This document shows, in pieces, positions 24,511 through 32,848 of a DNA stretch of 49,477 nt. The DNA comes from Candidatus Eiseniibacteriota bacterium (lineage in GTDB: Bacteria; Eisenbacteria; RBG-16-71-46; CAIMUX01). Position 1 is the stretch's first letter. Each line of letters begins with the position of its first letter. A program made the translations under genes and the position numbers. Below the pieces are notes generated by a model, which saw only the letters and a list, made by a program, of their open reading frames with translations, ran no database searches and was not told where the DNA came from. The stretch covers positions 1 to 49,477 of the forward strand of contig CAIMUX010000049.1 in the NCBI GenBank assembly GCA_903844735.1, given 5' to 3'.

Positions 24511-24798
24511 ATGAGCCCCAGCGCAGGGCCCGGAATCCGGTACGAGACCACCCCCAACCCGAACGCGGTCAAATTCACCCTCGACCGGCCGGTGGTGACC
24601 GCGGGCAGCCGGTCATTCGCTTCACGCTTCGAGGCGATGGGCGACCCGCTCGGAACGGCGCTCTTCGAAATCCCCGGGATCATGGGGGTCTTTTGCATGA
24701 CGGACTTCGTCACCGTGACGAAGGATCCGGCCGTCGCCTGGGAGGAGATCGTCCCCACTGTCGCCGCGGCCATCCACCGCGTGGTCTACCAGGACTAG
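24511..24798 (+). CDS. NifU/Nfu N-terminal-domain protein
   Basis: 95 residues from ATG 24511, 16 bases after GGAGGAGGATG; the frame opens earlier at 24418, but this ribosome site and family length favour 24511. It begins with YETTPNPNAVKF, the signature of the Nfu N-terminal domain, and continues LFEIPGIMGVF and WEEIVP. The CxxC iron-sulfur scaffold domain of full Nfu proteins is absent, so it is unlikely to hold a cluster by itself. It may help deliver clusters or act as an adaptor. It is followed after 27 bases by the OmpA-like gene. Confidence 0.8.
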   Translation: MSPSAGPGIRYETTPNPNAVKFTLDRPVVTAGSRSFASRFEAMGDPLGTALFEIPGIMGVFCMTDFVTVTKDPAVAWEEIVPTVAAAIHRVVYQD

Positions 24799-24825
24799 CC
24801 CGCCCGAATCATGAAAGGAGTCGCC

Positions 24826-26100
24826 GTGCGAACCGCCTTCGCCATCTCCACCCGCCTGGTTATGCCGCTACTGGTTCTTCTCACCGGCTGCGCCGGCTCG
24901 CGCCCTTTGGTGGCGGCATGGCAGGCGGACTTCGCCCGCTATGACCGGGACGCCCGGGCGCTCGGTCCACAGGGAACTCCGGGCGAGGTCCTGCGCACAG
25001 CCCAGGAGGAATTCGCCGCTGCGGACTCGCTCGCGCGCCGCGGGAAGACCGGGTTGGCCGCTCCGCGGATGCGCGCGGCACTGGCCGACGTCCGAGCGGC
25101 CCTCGCTCTGGCCGAGATGGCGGAGGCTCGCACACGCGCCGATCGCTGCGCCCTCACCGCCGAGGATGCGCGGCGCGGCTGGGACGAAGCCCTCCGCGGG
25201 CTTCTCCAGGCGGAGCAGGTGGCCCGGCGCACCGCCGATGGAGTCCCTCGCGACGCGCCCGATCCTGCGGCTGCCGCCGCCCCTTCTTTCCCCCCGACCG
25301 CGCTGGGAGATGCCGGCGCGCCCCCCACCGGCATCGAGAGGGTCATGGCCGCCTGGAACGACTGGAGCACGGTGGCGCGGGACCGTCGCGTGGCCACCGC
25401 GGACTTAGAAGGCCGCTTCGAGGCGTCGCGCCTGAACGGCGAACACGGAAAGACGCCAGAGCGGCCCCTCGCGCTCCACGAAGCGGGACGGATCACGCAG
25501 GAGTTGGAGGCGCGTGTGCGGCGCGGCGTAGCGGACGAACAGTGCGCCCGGGCGGCAGCAATGACCGGCCAACTGGGCCTGGCCCGAGACGCGGCACTGC
25601 GCGGCACGCTCGACCTTGAGCGGGGCCTGCAGGATGCCCTGCGCCTGCGGCTGGAACAGGTGCGCGCCGAAGCCGAGACGCGCCAGGACCAGCTCTACAA
25701 AGCGATGCAATCACTCGAGGGGAAGTACGCCAGCATCCGGCGCGACGCCCGTGGCACCATCGTCAGCCTCGCCGACATCCTCTTCGACTTCAACAAGGCA
25801 ACGCTGCGCCGGGACGTGGAGTTCGCCCTCGTGCGCGTGGCCACCATCTTAAACCAGTTCCCCGAGATGAAGGTCCGGGTGGAAGGGCACACCGATAACG
25901 TGGGACGGGAGGACTACAACCTTGAGCTGTCTCAGCGCCGCTCGCAAGCCGTGCAGGACTTTCTCACGTCCCAGCAGGTCGCGGCGGAGCGGATGACCTC
26001 CGAAGGGTTCGGCATGACCCGCCCGGTGGCTGACAACGCCACCGCGGAGGGGCGGCAGAAGAACCGCCGGGTCGACCTTGTCATCGAGGAGACGCCCTGA
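24826..26100 (+). CDS. OmpA/Pal-like outer-membrane lipoprotein
   Basis: 424 residues from GTG 24826, chosen because AAAGGAG lies at 24814-24820; an ATG at 24811 overlaps that site. Signal peptide with lipobox LLTGC, lipidated Cys22. Residues ~35-300 are Ala/Arg/Glu-rich and probably helical, a coiled stalk. The C-terminal OmpA domain (~305-424) has DILFDFNKATLR, VEGHTDNVGREDYNLELSQRRS and GFGMTRPVADN, the peptidoglycan-binding signature. It should tie the outer membrane to the wall. The stop overlaps the putative CTG start of the next gene. Confidence 0.9.
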   Translation: MRTAFAISTRLVMPLLVLLTGCAGSRPLVAAWQADFARYDRDARALGPQGTPGEVLRTAQEEFAAADSLARRGKTGLAAPRMRAALADVRAALALAEMAEARTRADRCALTAEDARRGWDEALRGLLQAEQVARRTADGVPRDAPDPAAAAAPSFPPTALGDAGAPPTGIERVMAAWNDWSTVARDRRVATADLEGRFEASRLNGEHGKTPERPLALHEAGRITQELEARVRRGVADEQCARAAAMTGQLGLARDAALRGTLDLERGLQDALRLRLEQVRAEAETRQDQLYKAMQSLEGKYASIRRDARGTIVSLADILFDFNKATLRRDVEFALVRVATILNQFPEMKVRVEGHTDNVGREDYNLELSQRRSQAVQDFLTSQQVAAERMTSEGFGMTRPVADNATAEGRQKNRRVDLVIEETP

Positions 26101-26855
26101 GCGCCTCCCCGCTCAGAGCCGCCGGTGCGGGTGCCACCGATGGGGTATGGCAACGGATCATCGGGATCGTTCTGTTCCTGCCGGTACCGGCGGTGCTTCT
26201 CCTCTTCACGCGGATGCCGTTCGGCGTGCTCCCCTCGGTCGCGGCGGGGCTCACGCTCATGATGACGCACCCGCTCTACGCGCGGCCATGGGCGCTGCAC
26301 CATGCGTCGCGCCGATGCCTGTGGTGCGGCGGGCCGGCGACAGCGGGCACCGGCGCTTCCGCGGGCACCGCGCTCGCCGTGACCGATCCACGCGGCACCG
26401 TGAGCTGGAGCGCCTGCTCAGATGAGCACCGAGTGTCGCTCGTCGCCATGCTCCAGTTCGCCGCACGGCACGGGACGCTGCTGCGCGTGGGAATCCTCGG
26501 GACCGTGACGGTTTCGCTCATCGCCGCCATCCTCGCGGACCGCGGCAGGCTCGGGCCTTTCTATGTGTCGGATGCTAAGGCTCTCTTCAAACTGGGCGTG
26601 GGGTTGACGGTGCTGCCGCTGGGTTGGCTGGGCCCGCGCCTGGGTGAAAGGAACGGCGCGGCCTCGACGCCAGCCGGACTCGCGGACCTCGGCCGCGGCC
26701 GTACCGAATCGGCGGACGCCCTGAGCGCACCGTTCCCTCTCCACCTCCCGGCGCTTATCGGTGTCAACGCCGTGCTCTGGCTATTCCGACTGATCGGGCT
26801 TATCTGGCTGGCGCAGGGCGCGTTTCACGCCGTGGAGCGGGTCTCTCGGGGCTGA
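26097..26855 (+). CDS. Membrane protein with CxxC motif, unusual start
   Basis: About 252 residues if translation starts at CTG 26097, which overlaps the previous stop (CTGA) and has GAGGAG about five bases upstream. The first standard start, GTG 26193, would fall inside the first membrane helix, so the upstream choice is more sensible. Hydrophobic segments lie near 20-50, 125-143, 157-175 and 215-240 (numbered from CTG). Between them CLWCGG and SACSDEH could bind metal or form a disulfide. No family recognised. Probably translationally coupled to the OmpA-like gene. Confidence 0.65.
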   Translation: MSASPLRAAGAGATDGVWQRIIGIVLFLPVPAVLLLFTRMPFGVLPSVAAGLTLMMTHPLYARPWALHHASRRCLWCGGPATAGTGASAGTALAVTDPRGTVSWSACSDEHRVSLVAMLQFAARHGTLLRVGILGTVTVSLIAAILADRGRLGPFYVSDAKALFKLGVGLTVLPLGWLGPRLGERNGAASTPAGLADLGRGRTESADALSAPFPLHLPALIGVNAVLWLFRLIGLIWLAQGAFHAVERVSRG

Positions 26856-26899
26856 CCAGCGCAAACAGGATCGCAGAATCGGACCTTGACACGGGGGAC

Positions 26900-26962
26900 C
26901 CGAGATCGGGCTTCGGGCTCCTGAATCCTGTCTACTGTCTACCGTCTTCAGCCTTCAGGCTT
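26900..26962. repeat. Intergenic simple repeat (GGGCTTC / GTCTACTGTCTACC type)
   Basis: The gap between convergent genes contains CGGGCTTCGGGCTCCTGAATCC followed by TGTCTACTGTCTACC and TTCAGCCTTCAGG. These are short direct repeats. The GGGCTTC motif recurs in reverse at 40953-40968. Confidence 0.5.
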
Positions 26963-26978
26963 CCGCCGGGCTGGTAGC

Positions 26979-28199
26979 TCAGCGCCTCTTCCGCCCGACC
27001 TCCGCGATCTCGCCCACAGCGCCGATCGCCCGGTCGATGTGCTCCTCGGTGTTGAACGGCCCGATGCCGAAGCGCACGCCGCCGTGGATCTTGTCCGTGC
27101 CCATGTGCTCGTGGACCATCGGCGCGCAATGAAGTCCCGTGCGGCACGCTATGTTGTAGTCCACATCAAGCATCGTCCCCACGTCCGCGGCATCCAGCCC
27201 TTGGACATTGAACAGAAGCACGCTGATGTGGTTGTGGCCTGAGTCCTGGCAGTAAAGGATCACCCCCTCGATCGCGCGCAGGCCATCGCGAAGCCGGGTC
27301 CACAGCGCCATTTCGCGGTGATGGATCTCTTCCATGCCTTGCTCGATCACCCAGTTCACCCCCGCGCTCAAGCCAGCGATGCCGGGCAGGTTGGGAGTGC
27401 CGTACTCCATGCGGTAGGGGTACTCGTCCAGGTGATGGCGCCGGGCACTGCGCACTCCCGTGCCCCCGGCGCGCGTGTGGCGAATCTCGACCCCTTCGCG
27501 GACATACATGCCACCGATCCCCATCGGGCCCAGGAGCGACTTGTGCCCGGTGAAGCAGAGCACACCGAGGCCGAATTCTTCCATGTCCAGCTTGATCTTC
27601 CCCGCCGTCTGTGAGGCATCGAGAATGAGAACAATGCCGCGCTCCCGGCACGCCCGCCCGATCTCCTTCACCGGCTGCACCGTCCCGATCACGTTGCTGC
27701 CATGGTTGATCACGGCGGCCCGTGTGTTGGCCTTGAACTTCGAAATGAACTCGCCGGGATCGATAAAACCGTTCGCGTCGAAGTCGACCCAGTCCACCTC
27801 CAGACCTTCCTCCTGCAGGTGCCAGAGAGGACGCAGGGTGGAGTTGTGCTCCAGGTGCGTCGTCACCGCGTGATCGCCCGGGCGAAGCAGGCCGAAGATA
27901 GCAAGATTCAAAGCATCCGTGGCGTTGTAGCCGAAGACCAGCCGGTTCGGGTCCGTGCCGTGAAAGAACTGGGTGAGGAGCCGGCGCGTGCTCTCGACGA
28001 GATCACCCGACTCGATGCACAGATCATACCCGGAGCGTCCCGGGTTCACACCGTAGCGACGGTAGAACCGGTCCATGAAATCATAGACCTCGGGCGGCTT
28101 CGGGAACGATGTGGCGCCGTTGTCCAGATAGACAAGGTTCGTCGTCAGATCCTCCGGCTCGAACCGAAGGCCGTGAAGCTTCCCGATCACTTTGGACAT
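26979..28199 (-). CDS. Cysteine desulfurase-type class V aminotransferase (DsrC-cluster member)
   Basis: 406 residues from ATG 28199, preceded by AGGGAGA; an upstream in-frame start at 28283 would overlap the preceding gene. PLP enzyme: His118 (LEHNS), Lys220 (FTGHKS) as the Schiff-base lysine, and a candidate persulfide Cys358 in CRTGLHCAP. It fits the TIGR01977-like cysteine desulfurase subgroup. The gene lies 10 bases after the DsrK-like gene in an operon with dsrC, so it may supply sulfane sulfur from cysteine to DsrC. That link is inferred from position. Confidence 0.88.
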   Translation of the reverse strand: MSKVIGKLHGLRFEPEDLTTNLVYLDNGATSFPKPPEVYDFMDRFYRRYGVNPGRSGYDLCIESGDLVESTRRLLTQFFHGTDPNRLVFGYNATDALNLAIFGLLRPGDHAVTTHLEHNSTLRPLWHLQEEGLEVDWVDFDANGFIDPGEFISKFKANTRAAVINHGSNVIGTVQPVKEIGRACRERGIVLILDASQTAGKIKLDMEEFGLGVLCFTGHKSLLGPMGIGGMYVREGVEIRHTRAGGTGVRSARRHHLDEYPYRMEYGTPNLPGIAGLSAGVNWVIEQGMEEIHHREMALWTRLRDGLRAIEGVILYCQDSGHNHISVLLFNVQGLDAADVGTMLDVDYNIACRTGLHCAPMVHEHMGTDKIHGGVRFGIGPFNTEEHIDRAIGAVGEIAEVGRKRR

Positions 28200-28209
28200 G
28201 GGTCTCCCT

Positions 28210-29550
28210 TCAGCGCCCGACGGGCTGGTCGAACACCAGCGCGTCCGCCACGATCTCGGCGACTGTCTTGATCGACACGCCAAGCCTATACTCGCGGTTC
28301 AGCTCCATGAGCTGGTCTATACAGTTGTGGCAGGGAGCGACCACGGTCTTCGCCCCACTGCGGCGGATCTGTTCCGCCTTGACGCCGCCGGCCTGGACGC
28401 GCTTGGCCTGGAAGCGCGCCATGGCGAGCTGTCCGCCACCCCCGCCGCAGCAGAAGTTCTCCGCGCGGTTGGGGATCATCTCCACGAAACGGCGCACGGT
28501 ACGGCGCAGGATCGTGCGTTGAGGCTCACAGACACCTCCGTGCCGCACGAGATTACACGGATCGTGGAGCGTCACGGGATCCTGGTGCCGATCCGGATCG
28601 ACCTTGAGCCGCCCCTCCCGGAAGTAGTCCTCCATCAGTTCGAGGAAACTGCGGACTTCGAAGCCGTGCTCACGGCCCAGCCACTCCGGCGCCTCCCAGC
28701 GCGCGGCGGCATAACCATGCCCGCACTCGCCGATGATGAGCACGCGGCAGCCCAGACGCTGCATCGAACGCAGCAAGTTGTCCGCAATGGCCCCGGCCTG
28801 CACGGAATCCCCGGTGAAGAGACCGTAGTTCGTCAGATCCCACCCCTCGCTTGCGACGGTCCAGTCCTCCTTGGCCGCGTGGAACACCGTGGCGCTGGCC
28901 TGCAGACTGAGCGGGAAGAACTTCGGCTCGCGGGGGTTCACGGTGAAGAGGACCCGTGCTCCCTCCTTGTCCACGGGAATGCGGGCACCGGGGTCACCCA
29001 CGGCCGTTTGCAGCTCTTCCTCGAGCCACTCCACCGTCTCGATCCAGTCCTGCTTGGTGATCCCCATGTTGTTGCCCGACTCCAGGCTCTGGGTGACGAC
29101 GGACTGGAGGTCGGAAGGGACAAGGCCCATCTCGGCGAGAGCGGAACGAGCGGCGCGGAGAACGGTGGCGATGTGAATGCCTGTGGTGCAATTCAGACTA
29201 CATCGACCGCAGAGGGAGCAGCGGCCGAAGATCGCCTCCACCCACGTTCGCGCCATGGCACGATCGAAGGACTTTGCACCCAGCAGGGCCGACGCCAGTC
29301 TCCCCTCGACGGTACAGTGCCGCTTGAACACCGAGGCCACCTGGCTGAGCTTGTACGCCGGGATCGATTTCAGCTCGTGGTCCGCTCGGAAGTAGTGGCA
29401 GGAATCGGCACAGAGTCCGCACCGCACACAAGTCTCCAGGTACGACGCCTCAGCCCCCCGCAGCTTGCCGCGGAACACGGCGAGACCGCGCTCGAAATCG
29501 GCGGGCTCAAGCCGCGCAAGCCGGGCTTCGAGTTCGTCGAGTTCAGGCAT
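28210..29550 (-). CDS. DsrK/HdrD-like iron-sulfur (CCG-domain) reductase subunit
   Basis: 446 residues. Two [4Fe-4S] motifs: Cys41-x2-Cys44-x2-Cys47-x3-Cys51 and Cys111-x2-Cys114-x2-Cys117-x3-Cys121. The C-terminal part has a CCG site (HDPCNLVRHGG, FCCGGGGGQ and APCHNC), which in HdrB/D and DsrK holds the noncubane cluster for disulfide chemistry. It should form an electron-transfer pair with the haem b membrane protein upstream and act on DsrC cysteines. The gene starts 27 bases after the membrane subunit. There is a single complete CCG site, as in DsrK. Confidence 0.88.
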   Translation of the reverse strand: MPELDELEARLARLEPADFERGLAVFRGKLRGAEASYLETCVRCGLCADSCHYFRADHELKSIPAYKLSQVASVFKRHCTVEGRLASALLGAKSFDRAMARTWVEAIFGRCSLCGRCSLNCTTGIHIATVLRAARSALAEMGLVPSDLQSVVTQSLESGNNMGITKQDWIETVEWLEEELQTAVGDPGARIPVDKEGARVLFTVNPREPKFFPLSLQASATVFHAAKEDWTVASEGWDLTNYGLFTGDSVQAGAIADNLLRSMQRLGCRVLIIGECGHGYAAARWEAPEWLGREHGFEVRSFLELMEDYFREGRLKVDPDRHQDPVTLHDPCNLVRHGGVCEPQRTILRRTVRRFVEMIPNRAENFCCGGGGGQLAMARFQAKRVQAGGVKAEQIRRSGAKTVVAPCHNCIDQLMELNREYRLGVSIKTVAEIVADALVFDQPVGR

Positions 29551-29577
29551 GGCGTTGCATCCGTCTCTCGGCTCCGG

Positions 29578-30213
29578 TCAGGCCCGGGGTGGGAAGGAAG
29601 CTGGTGGGAACGTGCCGCGGCGACCGAAGTGGGTCGCCATGTGATACCGTGTCGTGAAGAAGAAGAGACAGTGCCGGATCTTACCCACCGGCACCCAGAG
29701 CAACAGCAGCATCGTTTCCGCCAGGAATGCCGCATCCAAGCGCGCGGAAATCGTCCGGGCAAACGCCAGGGCCACGAAGGCCGTGGCCAGCAGGTTGGAG
29801 AGAAAATCGTCCGGGCAGCTCAGGGCCCGCAAGCGTGGGGTGAAGGCGCGCTTCACCAGCAGGCCGGTCCCGCAGAGTGCGCCGGCAAGGAGCGGAGCCT
29901 GGAAACCCAGACGCAGCATCCCGTCGAGTTCGATCCCGACCAGAAGCAGGGCCACGTAGCCGAGGCCCGCAAGGATCCCGAGATGGTAGCCGACCCCCGC
30001 AAACCAGGTTGGAAGGTGCTCCCGGGCACTCTCCTTGGCGGCCGGCGACATCCCCTTCCCGAACGCGTAGGCGACGCCCTTCCGCGGGTCGCCTGCCGCG
30101 CGGGCGAAGAGTTCCCGGCGGCCATAGCCTTGCGCGCGCCGGTGCAGAGCGCCCAGGAGACCAAGGGCCCACACCCCGGATGCCAGGACCCCGATTTGCA
30201 GGCCAGAGATCAC
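29578..30213 (-). CDS. NarI/DsrM/HdrE-like haem b membrane subunit
   Basis: 211 residues from GTG 30213, four bases after the dsrC stop, with no strong ribosome site, so translation is likely coupled. About five hydrophobic segments; candidate haem ligands His77 (GVGYHLGI), His181 (RHCLFFF), His191 and His195 (RYHMATHFG). The last helix pattern matches the NarI/DsrM family. It should pass quinol electrons to the DsrK-like partner. It is shorter than typical DsrM (~330 residues) and nearer HdrE in size. Confidence 0.8.
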   Translation of the reverse strand: MISGLQIGVLASGVWALGLLGALHRRAQGYGRRELFARAAGDPRKGVAYAFGKGMSPAAKESAREHLPTWFAGVGYHLGILAGLGYVALLLVGIELDGMLRLGFQAPLLAGALCGTGLLVKRAFTPRLRALSCPDDFLSNLLATAFVALAFARTISARLDAAFLAETMLLLLWVPVGKIRHCLFFFTTRYHMATHFGRRGTFPPASFPPRA

Positions 30214-30217
30214 GGCG

Positions 30218-30538
30218 CTACACGCAGCCGTCGGGCTTGGGCAGGCCAGCCAGCTTGCAGGCTCCCCGGGCGGGCCCCGAAGGAAACAGCTCGTAGATGC
30301 GCTTCAAGGCCACGCCGGTGGTCCGGCAGATGGAGCGGACCATGGGCGCAGACCCGTTTGCCTCGTAGTGCCCACGGATAAACCGGATCACCGCCCAGTG
30401 CTCGTCGGTCATGGCATCGAGGCCCTCTTCCTTGCAGGCGAGATGGGCGGCCAGATCCTCGGTCCACTCCTCGGGATGGACGAGAAACCCCTCCTCGTTC
30501 ACCTCCAACTGCTTGCCGGAAAACTCGATCGTGGGCAT
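30218..30538 (-). CDS. dsrC: DsrC family sulfur carrier with both redox cysteines
   Basis: 106 residues from ATG 30538, AAGGAG six bases upstream; a further in-frame start at 30565 is less likely. Features: WTEDLAAHLACKEEG, HWAVIRFIRGHY and the flexible C-terminal arm with Cys94 (ACKLAG) and Cys105 (penultimate, DGCV). The 11-residue spacing equals that of true DsrC proteins that carry a trisulfide between these cysteines; TusE has only the last one. It is the first gene of a four-gene operon with DsrM-like, DsrK-like and desulfurase-type genes. dsrAB, dsrJOP and dsrEFH are absent from the window. Confidence 0.93.
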   Translation of the reverse strand: MPTIEFSGKQLEVNEEGFLVHPEEWTEDLAAHLACKEEGLDAMTDEHWAVIRFIRGHYEANGSAPMVRSICRTTGVALKRIYELFPSGPARGACKLAGLPKPDGCV

Positions 30539-30565
30539 GACGACTCCTTCGGGGACAACGCACAA

Positions 30566-30597
30566 CCGGCCGCCTCGGGATCCCCCGGGCGGCCGGC
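30566..30597 (-). terminator. Strong hairpin between aldo/keto reductase and dsrC
   Basis: CCGGCCGCC at 30566-30574 pairs with GGCGGCCGG at 30588-30596, and the stem continues with CGGG/CCCG to a short loop. It lies 47 bases past the stop of the minus-strand aldo/keto reductase and 28 bases before the dsrC start, so it should separate the two units. No long T run follows. Confidence 0.75.
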
Positions 30598-30643
30598 CCG
30601 CGGATGCGTGCCTGCGATCATACGCAAAGGTGAGACCTGGGTG

Positions 30644-31636
30644 CTACCGCCAGTCCCGCTCCATCACCGGCTTGTTTCCGAGGATCCCCTCGATCCGCTC
30701 CATCACCGCCGCGTCGAGACGAGGCACCAGTTCCAGGGCGCCGAGGTTCTCGATGAGCTGCTCGACTTTGGATGCGCCGAGGATGACGGTGCTGACCCGC
30801 GGATTCTTGAGGCACCAGGCAACGCCAAGCTGGGCCATGGTGCAGCCGAGATCCTTCGCCACCGCCCCGAGCTTTTCCACCTTGGCCACCCGAGCCGTCG
30901 CCTCGTCCCCTTCGTAGCCTGGACGCAGCCACTGATACCCGGCAAGGGAGACGCGCGTCCCCTCGGGGATCCCGCGATTGTACTTGCCGGTGAGCAGCCC
31001 CCCGGCTAGCGGGCTCCAGATCGTGGTGCCCAGACCGAACTCCTCGTACAGGCGGGCGTATTCGTGCTCCACCCGGTCGCGGGTGAACATGTTGTACTGC
31101 GGCTGCTCCATCGTCGGCGGGACAAGGTGCTCGCGCCGTGCGATTGCCCAGGCTTCCATGATCTGTTGGGCGGACCATTCGCTCGTTCCCCAGTAGAAGG
31201 CGAGCCCGTTGCGCACGAGATCGCTCATGGCCCAGACCGTTTCCTCGATCGGCGTGCGGGGGTCAGGCCTGTGGCAGTAGACGAGATCCGCGTAGTCGAG
31301 GTGCATCCGATCGAGCGAGGCGTCCATCCCCTCCATGATGTGCTTGCGAGAGAGACCGCGATCGTTGGGACCCTTACCGCCCCAGAAAAGCTTGGTGGCG
31401 ATCACGAGATCGGAGCGCTTCCACCCCTCTTTCTCGATGATGCCTCCCATCACCTCCTCGGCCCGGCCCTCGGCGTAGACCTCGGCCGTGTCGAAGAAGT
31501 TCACGCCCGCCTCACGCGCGGCGATCATGCAGGCACGGGCGGTGTCCTCCTGCACCTGATCACCGAAAGTGACCCAGGTGCCGAAGGAGAGGGCAGAGAC
31601 CATGAGACCGGATGAGCCGAGAGAACGGTATTCCAT
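30644..31636 (-). CDS. Aldo/keto reductase (Kv-beta/YghZ-like subfamily)
   Basis: 330 residues from ATG 31636, with AGGAGAT eight bases upstream; the frame runs further to 31801, but the family N-terminus is MEYRSLGSSGLMVS. TIM-barrel oxidoreductase with the catalytic set Asp in NFFDTAEVYAEG, Tyr in the same motif, Lys in VIATKLFWGG and His in VYCHRPDP. The C-terminal NADPH-binding part has SPLAGGLLTGKYNRG and ILGASKVEQL. The pattern fits the AKR6/AKR14 branch. Substrate unknown; it reduces aldehydes or ketones with NADPH. Confidence 0.92.
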   Translation of the reverse strand: MEYRSLGSSGLMVSALSFGTWVTFGDQVQEDTARACMIAAREAGVNFFDTAEVYAEGRAEEVMGGIIEKEGWKRSDLVIATKLFWGGKGPNDRGLSRKHIMEGMDASLDRMHLDYADLVYCHRPDPRTPIEETVWAMSDLVRNGLAFYWGTSEWSAQQIMEAWAIARREHLVPPTMEQPQYNMFTRDRVEHEYARLYEEFGLGTTIWSPLAGGLLTGKYNRGIPEGTRVSLAGYQWLRPGYEGDEATARVAKVEKLGAVAKDLGCTMAQLGVAWCLKNPRVSTVILGASKVEQLIENLGALELVPRLDAAVMERIEGILGNKPVMERDWR

Positions 31637-31900
31637 TTCTGGGATCTCCTCTTGCTTTTGCACCACCAAGAGCACACGGGTCCGGCATCCGCCGACGCAG
31701 ACCCCACTATCCCCGTGCTCTGCGCAAACCTCGTAGCCCCACGACCATGCGGACTTGCCTCCTACGCATGATACGCTCCGTGATCCTAGAAGCACTTCCA
31801 ATGGCCTCTGTCAGTCGGTCTATCTGACCTCCCTTCAGTGTCTTCGTGGCACACGTTCGCGGGGTACGTCCCCTCGCCGATCCAACATACCGGGATCAGT

Positions 31901-32848
31901 CTAGTACACTCCCGCGAGCCACCGAACGATGTTCAGCAGGAACTGATGATTCTGAACCGCCACCGGCGTGTTCATCCCGGCCGGCTGCCGGGACGGTCCC
32001 GCGAGCTGGGCCGTGAACATGGCCGCCTCGCCGAAGGCGGCAACCCTCCCCTTGCCGAAACGGATCACCGCGCCCTGCATCCAACCATCGACCGGCTCGA
32101 CCCGGGTGGAGTCGGTGAACTGCCAGGCCGTTTCCGGATAGAGCTGGATCATCCCGGGCCCCATGCGCAGGATCGGGTCGACTCGCGTGATCGGCCGGTC
32201 GATCGGCCGGAAGGCCTGGCCGGTGAAGGTCGCGACGGAGTCGATCCGCTCTGCCTCCGACCGGCCGTTTGTGACCGGGTGGTCGATGAGCGTTCCGTTC
32301 GCCCGGCGGAAGATCATCGTCCCCGACGTATCCAGCGTGTCTCTCGCGAACCCGTTGGTGAAGATCAGGCCGAAGGCCGCGGCCATGTCGGCCGCCGCCC
32401 CGCCCATCGGCATGTGGTCGGCGATGAGAAAGAGCGAGCCGCCATCCTCCTCGACCCACTTCCGAACCGCCTCGACCTCCTCGGGCGTGAAGGCCGAAGG
32501 GGTCGGCAGGGACCAGTCGGTGCTGTCGGCGCGGATCCGGTTGCGGTCGCCCAGGGCGTTCGCGATGACGAGGATTTTGGCCGGCGCGAGCGACTCGCGA
32601 TCGAAGCGGTGGTCGGAGGCGTCGACCTGGAAGCCGTCACGGCGCAAGAGCGCGGCGAACGGGTAGTAGCGATCTCCGGCAGTGTGGAAGTTGTGATGGG
32701 CTTCGTCGATCAGGACACGCGGGCCAGAGCCCGGGGCGAATGCTGGCTGCGCGATGGCCGGGGCATAAGACGAGTCAGGAACCTGCTGGGCGGACGAGGA
32801 CTGCGGACTGACAAAAAGGACCAATGAGAGAAGTGCGAACCAGCGCAT
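31901..32848 (-). CDS. Exported DUF4350-like (GATase1-type) protein
   Basis: 315 residues from ATG 32848, AAAGGAG six bases upstream. Signal peptide to about residue 21 (SSSAQQ). The body has an alpha/beta layout: VLIDEAHHNFHTAG near 45, ILVIANALGDRN near 92, GGSLFLIADHMPMGG near 135 and GKGRVAAFGEAAMF near 265. This order matches DUF4350/ThuA-like class I glutamine amidotransferase folds without the catalytic Cys. It may bind a sugar or peptide in the periplasm. No operon partner. Confidence 0.72.
   Translation of the reverse strand: MRWFALLSLVLFVSPQSSSAQQVPDSSYAPAIAQPAFAPGSGPRVLIDEAHHNFHTAGDRYYPFAALLRRDGFQVDASDHRFDRESLAPAKILVIANALGDRNRIRADSTDWSLPTPSAFTPEEVEAVRKWVEEDGGSLFLIADHMPMGGAAADMAAAFGLIFTNGFARDTLDTSGTMIFRRANGTLIDHPVTNGRSEAERIDSVATFTGQAFRPIDRPITRVDPILRMGPGMIQLYPETAWQFTDSTRVEPVDGWMQGAVIRFGKGRVAAFGEAAMFTAQLAGPSRQPAGMNTPVAVQNHQFLLNIVRWLAGVY

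Noticed and set aside
28192-30381. 729-codon plus-strand frame opposite the sulfur cluster
   Set aside because: It runs antisense to three well-recognised genes. High GC removes stop codons from the opposite frame, so such long frames are expected.
26979-30538. A complete dissimilatory sulfite reductase locus
   Set aside because: No dsrA, dsrB, dsrJ, dsrO, dsrP or dsrEFH is present in the window; only dsrC and DsrMK-like genes.
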